The position numbers and the translations under genes were made by a program. A stretch of DNA of 64,000 bases, taken from the NCBI RefSeq assembly GCF_016900655.1, contig NZ_JACJKH010000010.1, positions 49,244 to 113,243 of the forward strand, read 5' to 3'. Below, piece after piece: positions 24,077-33,625 of the stretch (within the stretch, counting starts at the first letter, position 1; every line of letters begins with the position of its first letter). This DNA is from Drancourtella massiliensis (GTDB taxonomy: Bacteria; Bacillota; Clostridia; Lachnospirales; Lachnospiraceae). Under the pieces are notes generated by a model. That model was not told where the DNA came from and ran no database searches. It worked only from the letters and a program-made list of their open reading frames with translations.

Positions 24077-24526
24077 ATGCAGATTTCAAGTAGATTTACT
24101 CTGGCAGTACACATTTTTGCCTGTATCGATGTGTTTGGAAAAGATCATAAGGTCACAAGCAGTTTAATTGCGGAGAGTACCAATGTAAATCCGGTGATTA
24201 TCCGGAAGATTCTTCTGCAGCTGAAGGCGGCGGGGCTTGTAAATGTGGCACGGGGTTCAGGAGGAACAACGGTTGCCAAACCATTAAGTGAAATCACATT
24301 TCTCGATATTTACCGTGCAGTGGAGTGTATTGAAAATGGAGAACTGTTCCACTTTCATGAGAATCCAAATGCCGACTGTCCTGTCGGGAGAAATATTCAC
24401 AGAATACTGGATGATAAGCTGGAACGTGTGCAAACCGCAATGGAAAGAGAACTTGCATCCATCACTTTGGAGGATGTCAGACGGGATACGGAGAACTATA
24501 TCTCCACAGGAGCCGTTGCAGACTAG
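24077..24526 (+). CDS. Rrf2-family transcriptional regulator
   Basis: 149-residue winged-helix regulator. Begins MQISSRFTLAVHIF, the usual Rrf2 start; the recognition helix region is SSLIAESTNVNPVIIRKIL and the wing ARGSGGTTVAKP. Only one Cys is in the sensor region (NADCPVGRNIHRIL), so it lacks the three-Cys Fe-S site of IscR and NsrR and resembles YwnA/CymR-type members, which respond to thiols or partner proteins. AAGGAGG at 24062-24068 fixes the ATG. A terminator follows. Confidence 0.9.
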   Translation: MQISSRFTLAVHIFACIDVFGKDHKVTSSLIAESTNVNPVIIRKILLQLKAAGLVNVARGSGGTTVAKPLSEITFLDIYRAVECIENGELFHFHENPNADCPVGRNIHRILDDKLERVQTAMERELASITLEDVRRDTENYISTGAVAD

Positions 24527-24540
24527 ATGAAAGAACATCT

Positions 24541-24563
24541 ATGGAGCAATGGCTCCATTTTTA
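24541..24563 (+). terminator. Terminator after the Rrf2 gene
   Basis: ATGGAGC (24541-24547) pairs with GCTCCAT (24552-24558), followed by TTTTTA. An in-frame ATG at 24549 lies inside this hairpin and is therefore a poor start for the next gene. Confidence 0.8.
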
Positions 24564-24605
24564 CACCAATCTGTTTTTAAAGAGCAAATGAAAAGGAGAA
24601 AGAAC

Positions 24606-26864
24606 GTGGAAGCGAAAGAAATCATCAAAAAAGACATGGAAGCCCTGTACCTTGGTAATCTGAATACAGTAGAGTTTAATCTGAATCTTCCCAAAAAGGG
24701 AAAGTATGGGTCAGAAATTATCTGGAAATCAGGACACGAGCGCTTCCTGGATTCTGAAGGAAATGTAAAAAGACCTCCGTACGGGACGGGAGACCGGACG
24801 ATCTCACTATGGGCAACATTTTGTGCCGGCGGTGTTACAGAGGAGAAAGAGTATAAAGTCTGTATTCTGGAAGAGAAGCCTCAAATAGTGGTTGAAAGTG
24901 TAGAAGAACCGGAGCTAGATGCACAGGCGGGGGTACAGGTTTATCTTCCGTATGTGGCTGTGATTCATACCAGAGACGGGAAGACACTGGTACACCGGAT
25001 AAACTGGAAAGAGGGTGCGCAAAGAGTATATGAACGGGTCGGAAACTTTCGGGAGGAAGGCATGCTGGACGGCCTGGACTTTCCGGTTTTCTGCAAAGTG
25101 ACAGTCAAAAAAGAGATTCAGAAAGCGGAAAAGAACACAGAACCGCTGATTGGCTATTTTGACCATGGAGAAGCAGTCCTGGAGGAGGGAAGCAGATTTT
25201 ATACAGCACAGGAGGAGATGCAGGAATTTCTGCTTCAGATGGATGATGACAGAATGCTTTATAATTTCAGGGAGGCCAGCGGGCTGGATGTGAAAGGAGC
25301 AGAGCCGATGACCGGATGGGACGCGCCGGAATGTCATCTCAAAGGGCATACAAGCGGTCATTATCTGTCAGCGCTTGCGCTTTGCTATAAGGCAGGCGGA
25401 AACAAAACGATTAAAGAAAAAGCATGTTATATGATTGAGGAACTTGGCAAATGTCAGGATGCTTTTGAAAAAATACCGGGAATCCGGAAAGGATTTTTAA
25501 GCGGGTACCCGGAAGATCAGTTTGATAAGCTGGAGGAATACACCCCGTATCCTGAGATATGGGCTCCTTATTATACACTTCACAAGATTTTTGCGGGTCT
25601 TCTGGACTGTTATGAGTTTGCCGGAATTGACCAGGCACTTGAAATTGCCGTAAAACTTGGTGAGTGGGTATATCGCCGTCTTTCGGGGCTTCCGAGGGAA
25701 AAGCGGATGAAGATGTGGGGAATGTACATTGCGGGTGAATATGGTGGAATGAATGACGTCATGGCCAGACTGTACCGGATTACCGGAAAGAAAGAATTCC
25801 TGGAGACCGCCGGATATTTTGATAACGAAAAGCTGTTTCTGCCAATGGAAAAAGGGATTGATGCGCTGGAAAACCTGCATGCGAATCAGCATATTCCTCA
25901 GGTGATAGGGGCAATGGAAATATTCCGTGCCTCCGGAGAAAAGCGGTATTATGACATTGCTTCCTATTTCTGGAAAGCGGTAACAGAGTCGCACTTATAT
26001 ACGATCGGAGGAACCGGAGAAAATGAGATGTTTCATGGTCCGGGGTGCATCGGGAATCTCCTGACAAAGCATACAGCGGAAAGCTGTGCATCCTATAATA
26101 TGCTGAAGCTCACAAAAGAGCTGTACAGGTATGAGAATAAAAAGGAAATGATGGATTATTATGAGAGGACAATGACCAATCATATTCTTGGAGGCAGAGA
26201 ACATGGTGCAACGGGAGAAACGGTATACTTTATGCCGCTGGCTCCGGGATTCCGTAAAGAATTTGAGCATGAGAATTCCTGCTGCCATGGAACGGGAATG
26301 GAGAGTCATTTCAAATATGCCGATATGATTTACGCATATCAGGGAGAGAAACTGTTTGTCAATCTGTTTGTAAAATCCAGGCTGGAATGGAAAGAGGCCG
26401 GAATCACCATCCGTCAGAAAACAGAGATGGAAGCTCCGGAATCGGTTATTCTGGAAGTGGAAAGCAAGAGAGAATTCCCGATGTATATCCGGATTCCAAA
26501 ATGGAGCCGGGAAGGAAGAAAAATCTGGATGGATAGTGTGGAACAGAATGGATGGACCGAAGCGGATGGATATATCCAGATGGATGTGCCGGAAGGCAGG
26601 CATGAAATCCGCTGCCTGTTCCCGTGCGGATTTTATCTGGAAAAGACCCCGGACCGTCCGGAACTTCATACCCTGCTGTACGGACCATATGTCCTGGCGG
26701 CCTTGAGCGGTGACCAGAATTTTCTGGAACTGGATCTTGACGGTCAAAAGGCAGCTGATGAAGTACGCAAAACAGGGCTGGAATTTCAGTATCGGGATCT
26801 GACCTGGAAACCGCTGTTTGATATTGAGGAAGAAGCATTTCAGGTGTACTGGAAGGAGAAGTAA
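24606..26864 (+). CDS. GH127/GH146-type beta-L-arabinofuranosidase (DUF1680)
   Basis: 752-residue glycosidase of the former DUF1680 family. Zinc/cysteine active-site residues are visible: Glu492-x-Cys494 (HTAESCASYNMLKL) and Cys559-Cys560 (NSCCHGTGMESHFKYAD), matching the Glu-Cys-Cys-Cys zinc site of HypBA1-type enzymes in which one Cys is the nucleophile. The (alpha/alpha)6 barrel also has HLKGHTSGHYLSALAL. The N-terminal 150 residues look like an extra beta domain. No signal peptide, so intracellular. Start set at GTG 24606 seven bases after AAGGAG. The substrate could be beta-L-arabinofuranosides or another sugar, since this family is diverse. Confidence 0.87.
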   Translation: MEAKEIIKKDMEALYLGNLNTVEFNLNLPKKGKYGSEIIWKSGHERFLDSEGNVKRPPYGTGDRTISLWATFCAGGVTEEKEYKVCILEEKPQIVVESVEEPELDAQAGVQVYLPYVAVIHTRDGKTLVHRINWKEGAQRVYERVGNFREEGMLDGLDFPVFCKVTVKKEIQKAEKNTEPLIGYFDHGEAVLEEGSRFYTAQEEMQEFLLQMDDDRMLYNFREASGLDVKGAEPMTGWDAPECHLKGHTSGHYLSALALCYKAGGNKTIKEKACYMIEELGKCQDAFEKIPGIRKGFLSGYPEDQFDKLEEYTPYPEIWAPYYTLHKIFAGLLDCYEFAGIDQALEIAVKLGEWVYRRLSGLPREKRMKMWGMYIAGEYGGMNDVMARLYRITGKKEFLETAGYFDNEKLFLPMEKGIDALENLHANQHIPQVIGAMEIFRASGEKRYYDIASYFWKAVTESHLYTIGGTGENEMFHGPGCIGNLLTKHTAESCASYNMLKLTKELYRYENKKEMMDYYERTMTNHILGGREHGATGETVYFMPLAPGFRKEFEHENSCCHGTGMESHFKYADMIYAYQGEKLFVNLFVKSRLEWKEAGITIRQKTEMEAPESVILEVESKREFPMYIRIPKWSREGRKIWMDSVEQNGWTEADGYIQMDVPEGRHEIRCLFPCGFYLEKTPDRPELHTLLYGPYVLAALSGDQNFLELDLDGQKAADEVRKTGLEFQYRDLTWKPLFDIEEEAFQVYWKEK

Positions 26865-26977
26865 CAAGGCAGCAATGTATGCAGTGAAAATTCCGGAGAT
26901 GAACTTCGGGATTTTCCTGTTTATAGAAGAAATTGTTCAAAGAATTTACAACTATTGGGGAAAACACCCGTCAGGAA

Positions 26978-27006
26978 TTGACATATTGCACAAAAAATGA
27001 TACGCT
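26978..27006 (+). promoter_or_regulatory. Promoter of the GH38 operon
   Basis: TTGACA (26978-26983), 17 bases, TACGCT (27001-27006). A second -10-like TATAAT is at 27017-27022. Confidence 0.65.
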
Positions 27007-27047
27007 ATATCCAACCTATAATATAGCTTATGGCACCGGGAGGTAAT

Positions 27048-30000
27048 ATGAATCTGATTTTTGAACTGGGGCGGGCGCAAAGGCTGAGAGAAGATATCGA
27101 AAAGATGATTATTGTAGAAAAAAGAGAAATTACAGCCTATAAAAGCCTGGAAGGAAAGAAAAAGGACGGGCATGTATGTGCAATTGATGGACAATGGAAA
27201 GACTATGTAATGGGAACGGCGTGGAATCAGGTGGATGCCCACCGGTGGTTCCGTACAACAATTACGATCCCGGAATCTATGGACGGGAAGCATGTGGAGT
27301 TCCTGATTACAACAGGACGGGAAGGTGAATGGGATGCAACGAATCCGCAGATGATTTTCTATCTGGACGGACAGTTGATTCAGGGGATTGATGTGAATCA
27401 TCGGGAAGTGACAATCTCAGGAAAGGCAAAGGCCGGTGACTCTTATGAAATTGCGGTTCTTGCCTATAGCGGGATGGTAGAAGGGGATCTTGTGATTCAT
27501 ACATACCTTATTGCAGTAGATGACCGGGTACAGAAACTGTATTATGATTTGCTGATTCCTCTTCAGAGTGCCTATGTATTGAAAAAGGCGGACGAAGAAA
27601 ACTACAGAAGAGTACTTCAAAGTATGGCACCGGCGCTGGATGCACTTGATTTGCGGGATGCATACTCGGAGAAATTTTACAGTTCGATTGAAAAGGCTGA
27701 ACAGATTTTAAAAGAAGCTTTCTATAGTGAAGAACGGGAGTGTCCGACAGTCAGCGCCATCGGGCATACACATATTGATATTGCATGGCTCTGGACGGTG
27801 GAGCAGACAAGGGAGAAAGTACTTCGCAGCTTTTCTACTGTACTTCGTCTCATGGAGCAGTATCCGGACTATAAATTCATGTCCAGTCAGCCGATTCTCT
27901 ATCAGTTTGTAAAAGAGCAGGAGCCGGAAATGTATGAGAAAATCAAAGAACGGATCCGGGAAGGCAGATGGGAAGTAGACGGAGCCATGTGGCTGGAAGC
28001 AGACTGCAATCTGGCGGGAGGAGAATCACTTGTCAGACAGATCATCAAGGGGCATCGTTTCTTTCTGGAGGAGTTTGGAAAAGAAAGTAAATCTTTGTGG
28101 CTCCCTGATGTTTTCGGTTATTCTGCCGCACTGCCGCAGATTCTGAAAAAATCCGGAATTCCATATTTCATGACAACGAAAATCGCATGGAATCAGTACG
28201 ACCAGCTTCCGAATGATACATTTATATGGAAGGGAATCGATGGATCGGAAGTCTTTGCATTTATGCCGACAACAACGGATTATGATAAGGATCAGGGACT
28301 GAATATTTCTTTCTCTGATACAAGAAATACAACGACCTATACAGGAATCGTAAACCCGAATATGGCGCTTGGAACATTTAAACGGTTCCAGAACCGTGAT
28401 CTGACAGAAGATACTTTGATGCTCTTTGGATTCGGCGATGGAGGCGGCGGTCCGACCAAAGAAATGCTGGAGAGTGCCGAAAGGCTGAAATACGGAATAC
28501 CGGGAATTCCGAAAATCCGTCAGGAATTTGAACAGGATTATTTTGACCGGACATATGAAAAGATCCATGATCTTCCGGACATGCCGACCTGGGATGGAGA
28601 ACTGTATTTCGAATACCACAGGGGAACTCTGACTTCCATGGCAAGAAACAAGCGGAGTAACAGAAAGAACGAGATTCTGTACACGCAGATGGAGACGGCC
28701 TCCTGTATGGCCGGTATAGAAAAAGATGAACAGCTTCAAAATGTGCTGGACAAGGGCTGGGATATTCTTCTCATCAACCAGTTCCATGATATTGTACCGG
28801 GTTCCAGTATCAAACCGGTGTACGAACAGACAGATAAAGAGTATCATGAAATTGAAGAGGCGGGAAAAGAGGAATTGAATCGGGTTGTATCCGCGGCTGT
28901 CGGCAGGCTTTCAATGGAAAAAGAAGGCGTCGTAGTGATGAATACCCAGGGATATGAGAGAGATGATCTCGTAGTGCTGGATGATGGAACAGAAATCCCG
29001 AGACTTGTAGATGAAGACGGAAGAAATGTGCCTGCGCAAAAAACGGCAGATGGCAGATATCTGCTCTATGTAAGCCATATTCCGCCGCTTGGATATAAAA
29101 AATTATATGAAACAGAGGAATTACTCGAAGAAAGTACCGGAAAAGAATGGGATTACACATTTGAGAATCCATTTATCAAGGTCTGCTTTAATGAGAAGAT
29201 GGAAATTACGTCGCTCTATGAAAAAGGAGCAGAAAAAGAGCTGATTCAGGAAGGCAGGTGCGGTAACGTTCTACGGACATATGAAGACCGTCCGATGCAG
29301 TGGGATAACTGGGACATTGACGTGTTTTATCAGAGAAAGCCGTATGAGGCAGACTGGTATTCCCCGGCAAGAGTCGTTGAGAATGGAGAAGTCCGCATGG
29401 TGGTGGAATTTGAATGCGGATTCCTTGACTCGACAGTGACACAGCAGGTATGTCTGTATCACCAGATTCCACGGATTGATTTCCGGACGAAAGCAGACTG
29501 GAAAACGCATCATGTGATTTTGAAAACACATTTTCCGGTAGATGTCAATACGACAAGAGCGTCATATGAAATCCAGTTTGGAAATGTGGAACGTGAGACG
29601 ACAAACAACTACAGCTGGGATACGGCGAAATTTGAATCGTGTGGACACAAGTGGGCGGATCTTTCAGAAAACAGTTCCGGAATCAGTCTGCTCAATGACT
29701 GTAAGTATGGATATGGAATCAAAAAAGGTGATATGAGTCTGACTCTGATCAAATCCGGAACCTATCCGAACGAAGATGCTGATATCGGAGAGCATGAATT
29801 TACCTATTCCATCTATCCGCATGCGGGAAGATGGCAGGAAGCGAAAACCGTAGAGATGGCATACAACCTGAATGTGCCGATGCTGGCAAAGAGAACCGGA
29901 AGGCAGGAGGGCTGCGGCGGAGAATACGAAAGCTTTCTGAAATGCAGTCAGGAGAGCTGTTTTGTGGAAGTCATCAAAAAAGCAGAAGATGGAAACGGCG

Positions 30001-30191
30001 TGATTGTCAGAATGTACGAGAATAAAAATAATCGCGTCAGAGCACAGATTCAGACAGCATATCCGATTGCACATGTATATGAATGTAATCTTCTGGAAGA
30101 AAATGAAGAAGAACTTACGGCCGGCAAAAACTGTTTTGAGACCGTATTTAAACCATATGAGATTAAGACATTCCGGCTGATCTTTGAATAA
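27048..30191 (+). CDS. GH38 alpha-mannosidase
   Basis: 1047-residue class II alpha-mannosidase, cytoplasmic. The N-terminal catalytic domain has the zinc motif GHTHIDIAWLW (His240, His242, Asp244) and the nucleophile Asp354 in LWLPDVFGYSAALPQ, whose carboxylate also binds zinc; FGDGGGGPT and LLINQFHDIVPGSS are further family signatures. Long C-terminal beta domains follow. Start at ATG 27048 behind GGGAGG; an ATG at 27030 would lie before it. It heads an operon with an M42 peptidase, a D-lyxose/mannose isomerase, an M20 dipeptidase and a sugar ABC transporter further on, suggesting breakdown of mannose-bearing glycans or glycopeptides. Confidence 0.93.
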   Translation: MNLIFELGRAQRLREDIEKMIIVEKREITAYKSLEGKKKDGHVCAIDGQWKDYVMGTAWNQVDAHRWFRTTITIPESMDGKHVEFLITTGREGEWDATNPQMIFYLDGQLIQGIDVNHREVTISGKAKAGDSYEIAVLAYSGMVEGDLVIHTYLIAVDDRVQKLYYDLLIPLQSAYVLKKADEENYRRVLQSMAPALDALDLRDAYSEKFYSSIEKAEQILKEAFYSEERECPTVSAIGHTHIDIAWLWTVEQTREKVLRSFSTVLRLMEQYPDYKFMSSQPILYQFVKEQEPEMYEKIKERIREGRWEVDGAMWLEADCNLAGGESLVRQIIKGHRFFLEEFGKESKSLWLPDVFGYSAALPQILKKSGIPYFMTTKIAWNQYDQLPNDTFIWKGIDGSEVFAFMPTTTDYDKDQGLNISFSDTRNTTTYTGIVNPNMALGTFKRFQNRDLTEDTLMLFGFGDGGGGPTKEMLESAERLKYGIPGIPKIRQEFEQDYFDRTYEKIHDLPDMPTWDGELYFEYHRGTLTSMARNKRSNRKNEILYTQMETASCMAGIEKDEQLQNVLDKGWDILLINQFHDIVPGSSIKPVYEQTDKEYHEIEEAGKEELNRVVSAAVGRLSMEKEGVVVMNTQGYERDDLVVLDDGTEIPRLVDEDGRNVPAQKTADGRYLLYVSHIPPLGYKKLYETEELLEESTGKEWDYTFENPFIKVCFNEKMEITSLYEKGAEKELIQEGRCGNVLRTYEDRPMQWDNWDIDVFYQRKPYEADWYSPARVVENGEVRMVVEFECGFLDSTVTQQVCLYHQIPRIDFRTKADWKTHHVILKTHFPVDVNTTRASYEIQFGNVERETTNNYSWDTAKFESCGHKWADLSENSSGISLLNDCKYGYGIKKGDMSLTLIKSGTYPNEDADIGEHEFTYSIYPHAGRWQEAKTVEMAYNLNVPMLAKRTGRQEGCGGEYESFLKCSQESCFVEVIKKAEDGNGVIVRMYENKNNRVRAQIQTAYPIAHVYECNLLEENEEELTAGKNCFETVFKPYEIKTFRLIFE

Positions 30192-30216
30192 ATGGAACCG
30201 GGGAAAAGGAGAAAAA

Positions 30217-31233
30217 ATGATCAAGGATTATACACAGACGTGGGGAGTAAGCGGACTGGAAAAAAATGTGTCCGACCTGATTATCAGGGAAGTCATGGAT
30301 TATGCGGACGAAATTACAAGAGACGCAATGGGGAATCTGATTGTTTTAAAGCGGGGAAGCGGAGCTGACAAGAAAAAAATCATGTGTGCGGCACATATGG
30401 ATGAGATCGGCCTCTGTGTAGTGAAGATTCTAGACAACGGACTTCTGAAAGTGAAGCAGATCGGAGGGGTGTCCGCACTGTGCTCCTTCATGAACAGAGT
30501 ACGTTTTGAAAACGGAACTGTTGGAACAGTCGGAGTAACGGATCCGATAGATACCGTTAAGCCGAAAGAGATTGACAAACTTTATATTGATATCGGAGCG
30601 ATGTCAAAGGAAGAGGCCGGAAAGTATGTCAAACCGGGCGACTGCGCGGTATTCTGCGGAGATTATGCAGAACTTGCGGGACGCAATGTGATGTCCAAAG
30701 CCTTTGATGACCGGATTGCATGCTATATTCAGACTGAAGCGTTGAAGAGAATCAAAAACTGTTATCATGATCTCTATTTTGTATACACTGTACAGGAGGA
30801 GGTCGGACTGTTCGGTTCTACAACTTCGGCAGAAACAGTAAAACCGGATCTTGGAATCGCTGTTGATATTACCGGATCTTTTGATGTCCCGGGTGATGAA
30901 AATGGGAATCCGGTACTCGGAAAAGGGGCAGCGATCAAAATCAATGACAGCAGTGTCATCTGCGACTGTGAGATGACCAAAGGGCTGATCGACTGCGCCG
31001 AAAGAAACCGGATTCCGTATCAGCGGGACGCACTTGTGGCAGGAGGTACTGATGCAGGGGCAATCAATAAGTCAGGAGGCGGTGTGAAAGTACTTGGGAT
31101 TTCGATTCCGACCAGGTATGGTCATACACCGAACAGTATTGTCAATCTGGATGATGTGGAAGCATGTATCCGGCTGATGGAATGTTATCTTCAGGAGGAA
31201 ATTCCGATTATCACACAGGAAAAAATCAAGTAA
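30217..31233 (+). CDS. M42-family aminopeptidase (glutamyl aminopeptidase/FrvX-like)
   Basis: 338-residue two-metal aminopeptidase forming tetrahedral particles in relatives. Metal and catalytic residues: AAHMDEIGL (His-x-Asp), KAFDDRIACY, VQEEVGLFGS with catalytic Glu-Glu, and GTDAGAINKSGGGV; the end RYGHTPNSIVNLDDVEA is usual. The start is ATG 30217, six bases after AAAGGAG. Some M42 proteins are annotated as endoglucanases (FrvX), so peptide trimming is likely but not certain. Lies between GH38 and the isomerase, 25 and 16 bases from them, so co-transcribed. Confidence 0.9.
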   Translation: MIKDYTQTWGVSGLEKNVSDLIIREVMDYADEITRDAMGNLIVLKRGSGADKKKIMCAAHMDEIGLCVVKILDNGLLKVKQIGGVSALCSFMNRVRFENGTVGTVGVTDPIDTVKPKEIDKLYIDIGAMSKEEAGKYVKPGDCAVFCGDYAELAGRNVMSKAFDDRIACYIQTEALKRIKNCYHDLYFVYTVQEEVGLFGSTTSAETVKPDLGIAVDITGSFDVPGDENGNPVLGKGAAIKINDSSVICDCEMTKGLIDCAERNRIPYQRDALVAGGTDAGAINKSGGGVKVLGISIPTRYGHTPNSIVNLDDVEACIRLMECYLQEEIPIITQEKIK

Positions 31234-31249
31234 GGAGGAGAATGAGAGG

Positions 31250-31933
31250 ATGAAACGATCAAAAATCAATCAGTGTATTAAAGACATGGAAGCATTGATC
31301 AAAGAGCATGGATTTGAGCTTCCGCCATTTTGTCACTGGACACCGGAAGACTGGCGGGAAAAAGGACATGAGTATGATGAGATCCGTGACAACATGCTTG
31401 GATGGGATATTACGGACTACGGGCTGGGAGATTTTGACAAGGTCGGATTTTCTTTGATTACAATCCGGAACGGAAACCAGAATAATCCGAAATATAAAAA
31501 AGTCTATGCGGAAAAACTGCTGATGCTGAAAGAAGGACAGCATTCCCCGATGCATTTCCACTGGAAAAAATCGGAGGACATCATTAACCGGGGCGGCGGA
31601 ACTCTGATCATCCATCTGTATAATGATGATGGAGAAGGAGGGCTTGCGGATACTGATGTGACAGTAAATTCGGACGGAAGGTCATATCAGGTAAAAGCCG
31701 GAACGGGAGTCAGGCTGCAGCCGGGAGAGAGTATTACACTCTGGCCGCATCAGTATCACGATTTTGATGTAGAACCGGGAACCGGTGATGTGCTGATCGG
31801 GGAAGTTTCCATGTGCAACGATGACAATGTAGATAACCGTTTCTATGAAGAGGTCGGAAGATTTCCGGAAATTGAAGAGGATGAAGCACCATACCGTCTG
31901 CTCTGCAATGAATATCCGGAAGCAGAGGAGTAA
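31250..31933 (+). CDS. D-lyxose/D-mannose isomerase (cupin)
   Basis: 227-residue cupin of the D-lyxose ketol-isomerase family (YdaE-like), which interconverts D-lyxose and D-xylulose and, in characterised relatives, D-mannose and D-fructose. The Mn-binding set His-x-His...Glu...His is visible in SPMHFHWKKSEDIINRGG and WPHQYHDFDV. It follows an alpha-mannosidase gene in the same operon, so isomerising released mannose to fructose is a reasonable role. AAGGAGG ribosome site. No kinase is encoded beside it. Confidence 0.9.
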   Translation: MKRSKINQCIKDMEALIKEHGFELPPFCHWTPEDWREKGHEYDEIRDNMLGWDITDYGLGDFDKVGFSLITIRNGNQNNPKYKKVYAEKLLMLKEGQHSPMHFHWKKSEDIINRGGGTLIIHLYNDDGEGGLADTDVTVNSDGRSYQVKAGTGVRLQPGESITLWPHQYHDFDVEPGTGDVLIGEVSMCNDDNVDNRFYEEVGRFPEIEEDEAPYRLLCNEYPEAEE

Positions 31934-31969
31934 GGAAGAATCATGGAGCAGAAAAGAGGAGATGAAATC

Positions 31970-33331
31970 ATGGATTATACAAGATTAAGGGAAAAAATCC
32001 GGGAAATGCAGGATGAGATTATCGGAGGAATTCAGGACTGTATCCGGATTGACAGCGTAGGCGGTGAGCCGGAAGAAGGTGCACCATATGGAAAAGGCCC
32101 GAAAGAAGCGCTGGATTTTGCGTTGCAGCTGGGGAAAAAATTAGGATTTCGTACGGGCAATGTGGATAACAAGGCCGGTTACGTAGAGATGGGAGAAGGG
32201 GATGAGATGATTGCGGTTCTCGGACATCTGGACGTAGTACCGGTGGGTGATGACTGGAAATACCCTCCATTTGGAGCTGAGATCCATGATGGAATCCTTT
32301 ACGGAAGAGGTGTGGCTGATGATAAAGGGCCGACGATCGGCGCTATCTATGCAATGAAAGCCATTCAGGATCTGAACCTTCCGCTGGACCGCAGAGTACG
32401 TGTGATCTTCGGAACGAATGAAGAGCGTGGATGTGACTGCATCAAACATTATGTTGAAGCCGGGGAAGAACATCCGGTGCTGGGAATCACTCCGGATGCG
32501 GAATATCCGCTTATCTTTTTTGAAAAGGGAATGACAACCGTGATCGGAGGGAAAAAACACCCGGAACAGGGAGAAATCCGTGTCCTTGAGTTCCGGGGCG
32601 GAACTGCCGGAAATATTGTGCCGCTTCATTGCAGACTTGTTCTGGAAGGAGAGCATGAGCTTGCAGATGACAGTGTTACAGTAAGCATCCGGGATGGAAA
32701 TACGGTAATTGAGGCAGAAGGAGTCAGCGCGCATGGCAGCAGACCGGAACTCGGAGAAAACGCGGTTGTGAAGCTTCTTCTTGCAGTCCGGGGAATGGGA
32801 ATCGGTGGAGACTTCCAGAAAATGGCTGATTTTGTATGCCAGAAAATCGGAAAGGAAACAAATGGGGAAACACTGGGAATCTGTTTCCGGGATGAGGAAA
32901 CCGGTGAGACAACTGTCAATCTCGGTGTAATCGAATATACAGAGGAGGAAATGAATCTGAATCTGGATATCCGTTATCCGAAAAACGGTGATGCGGATGT
33001 GGTATATCATCAGCTGCATTCGGCGCTTTCCTCCTATGGAATGGAGATTCTTTTACACAGAACAACTGATATGCTCTATGTTCCGAAAGATTCTGAACTT
33101 GTCCGGAAACTGATGGAAGTATACCAGGAGGGAACCGGCGAAGATCCTGAACCAAAGGCAATCGGAGGAGGAACGTATGCCAAAATGTTTAAAAACATGG
33201 TGGCATTCGGACCGATGTTTCCGGGAGAACCGGATGTAGCCCACCAGCCAAATGAGCAGATGCCGGTTGAAAATCTTATGAAATCTATTGAGCTGACAGC
33301 GGCAGCCATGGCGGAACTTGCAAAAAAATAA
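31970..33331 (+). CDS. M20-family dipeptidase (PepV/Sapep-like)
   Basis: 453-residue zinc dipeptidase. Metal ligands and catalytic acids: VLGHLDVVPVGDDW (His, Asp), YGRGVADDKGPTIGA (bridging Asp), FGTNEERGCDC (Glu-Glu), TPDAEYP, and the C-terminal His in DVAHQPNEQM. A lid domain occupies about 180-330. ATG 31970 has AGAGGAG at good spacing; ATG 31943, nine residues upstream with AAGGAAG, is also possible. With the M42 enzyme and glycosidases in the operon it could degrade peptides from glycopeptides. A strong terminator follows. Confidence 0.9.
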   Translation: MDYTRLREKIREMQDEIIGGIQDCIRIDSVGGEPEEGAPYGKGPKEALDFALQLGKKLGFRTGNVDNKAGYVEMGEGDEMIAVLGHLDVVPVGDDWKYPPFGAEIHDGILYGRGVADDKGPTIGAIYAMKAIQDLNLPLDRRVRVIFGTNEERGCDCIKHYVEAGEEHPVLGITPDAEYPLIFFEKGMTTVIGGKKHPEQGEIRVLEFRGGTAGNIVPLHCRLVLEGEHELADDSVTVSIRDGNTVIEAEGVSAHGSRPELGENAVVKLLLAVRGMGIGGDFQKMADFVCQKIGKETNGETLGICFRDEETGETTVNLGVIEYTEEEMNLNLDIRYPKNGDADVVYHQLHSALSSYGMEILLHRTTDMLYVPKDSELVRKLMEVYQEGTGEDPEPKAIGGGTYAKMFKNMVAFGPMFPGEPDVAHQPNEQMPVENLMKSIELTAAAMAELAKK

Positions 33332-33344
33332 TACGAAATAATCC

Positions 33345-33374
33345 GGACGGGAATGTGCTTCCCGTCCTTTTTTT
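33345..33374 (+). terminator. Terminator of the GH38-peptidase operon
   Basis: GGACGGGAA (33345-33353) pairs with TTCCCGTCC (33359-33367), then seven T. Confidence 0.93.
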
Positions 33375-33388
33375 ATGAAAAAGTATAC

Positions 33389-33561
33389 GTAAATTTTACA
33401 TTGAATAACAGAAATTTTACGAAAATAAGAAAGAAAAACAGTCCGGTTTGCGCTGAAAAACCGCGGAAATAAAGGGAAAAGAAAAGGAAACAAGAGGGAA
33501 AAAATCTTTAACGACCATTTAACAAAAATTCCATCAAACATTAATGATGAATCAATATAAT
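33389..33561 (+). promoter_or_regulatory. Candidate operator region before the sugar ATPase gene
   Basis: AAATTTTAC occurs at 33391-33399 and 33412-33420, exactly 21 bases apart; the first copy is the centre of a near-palindrome GTAAA-T-TTTAC. TTTAAC repeats at about 33507 and 33518, and a -10 TATAAT is at 33556-33561 without a clear -35. This suggests regulated transcription of the transporter operon. No coding potential was seen in the gap. Confidence 0.4.
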
Positions 33562-33625
33562 TTCTCGTGTTGTGAAAGAAATAAGGGAAAAAGAGAATAA
33601 AACTTCAGAAAGGGAGGAAAAAGCC

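Noticed and set aside
24549..24605. Longer N-terminus for the GH127 protein from ATG 24549
   Set aside because: That ATG lies inside the terminator hairpin of the upstream gene, and AAGGAG sits immediately before GTG 24606.
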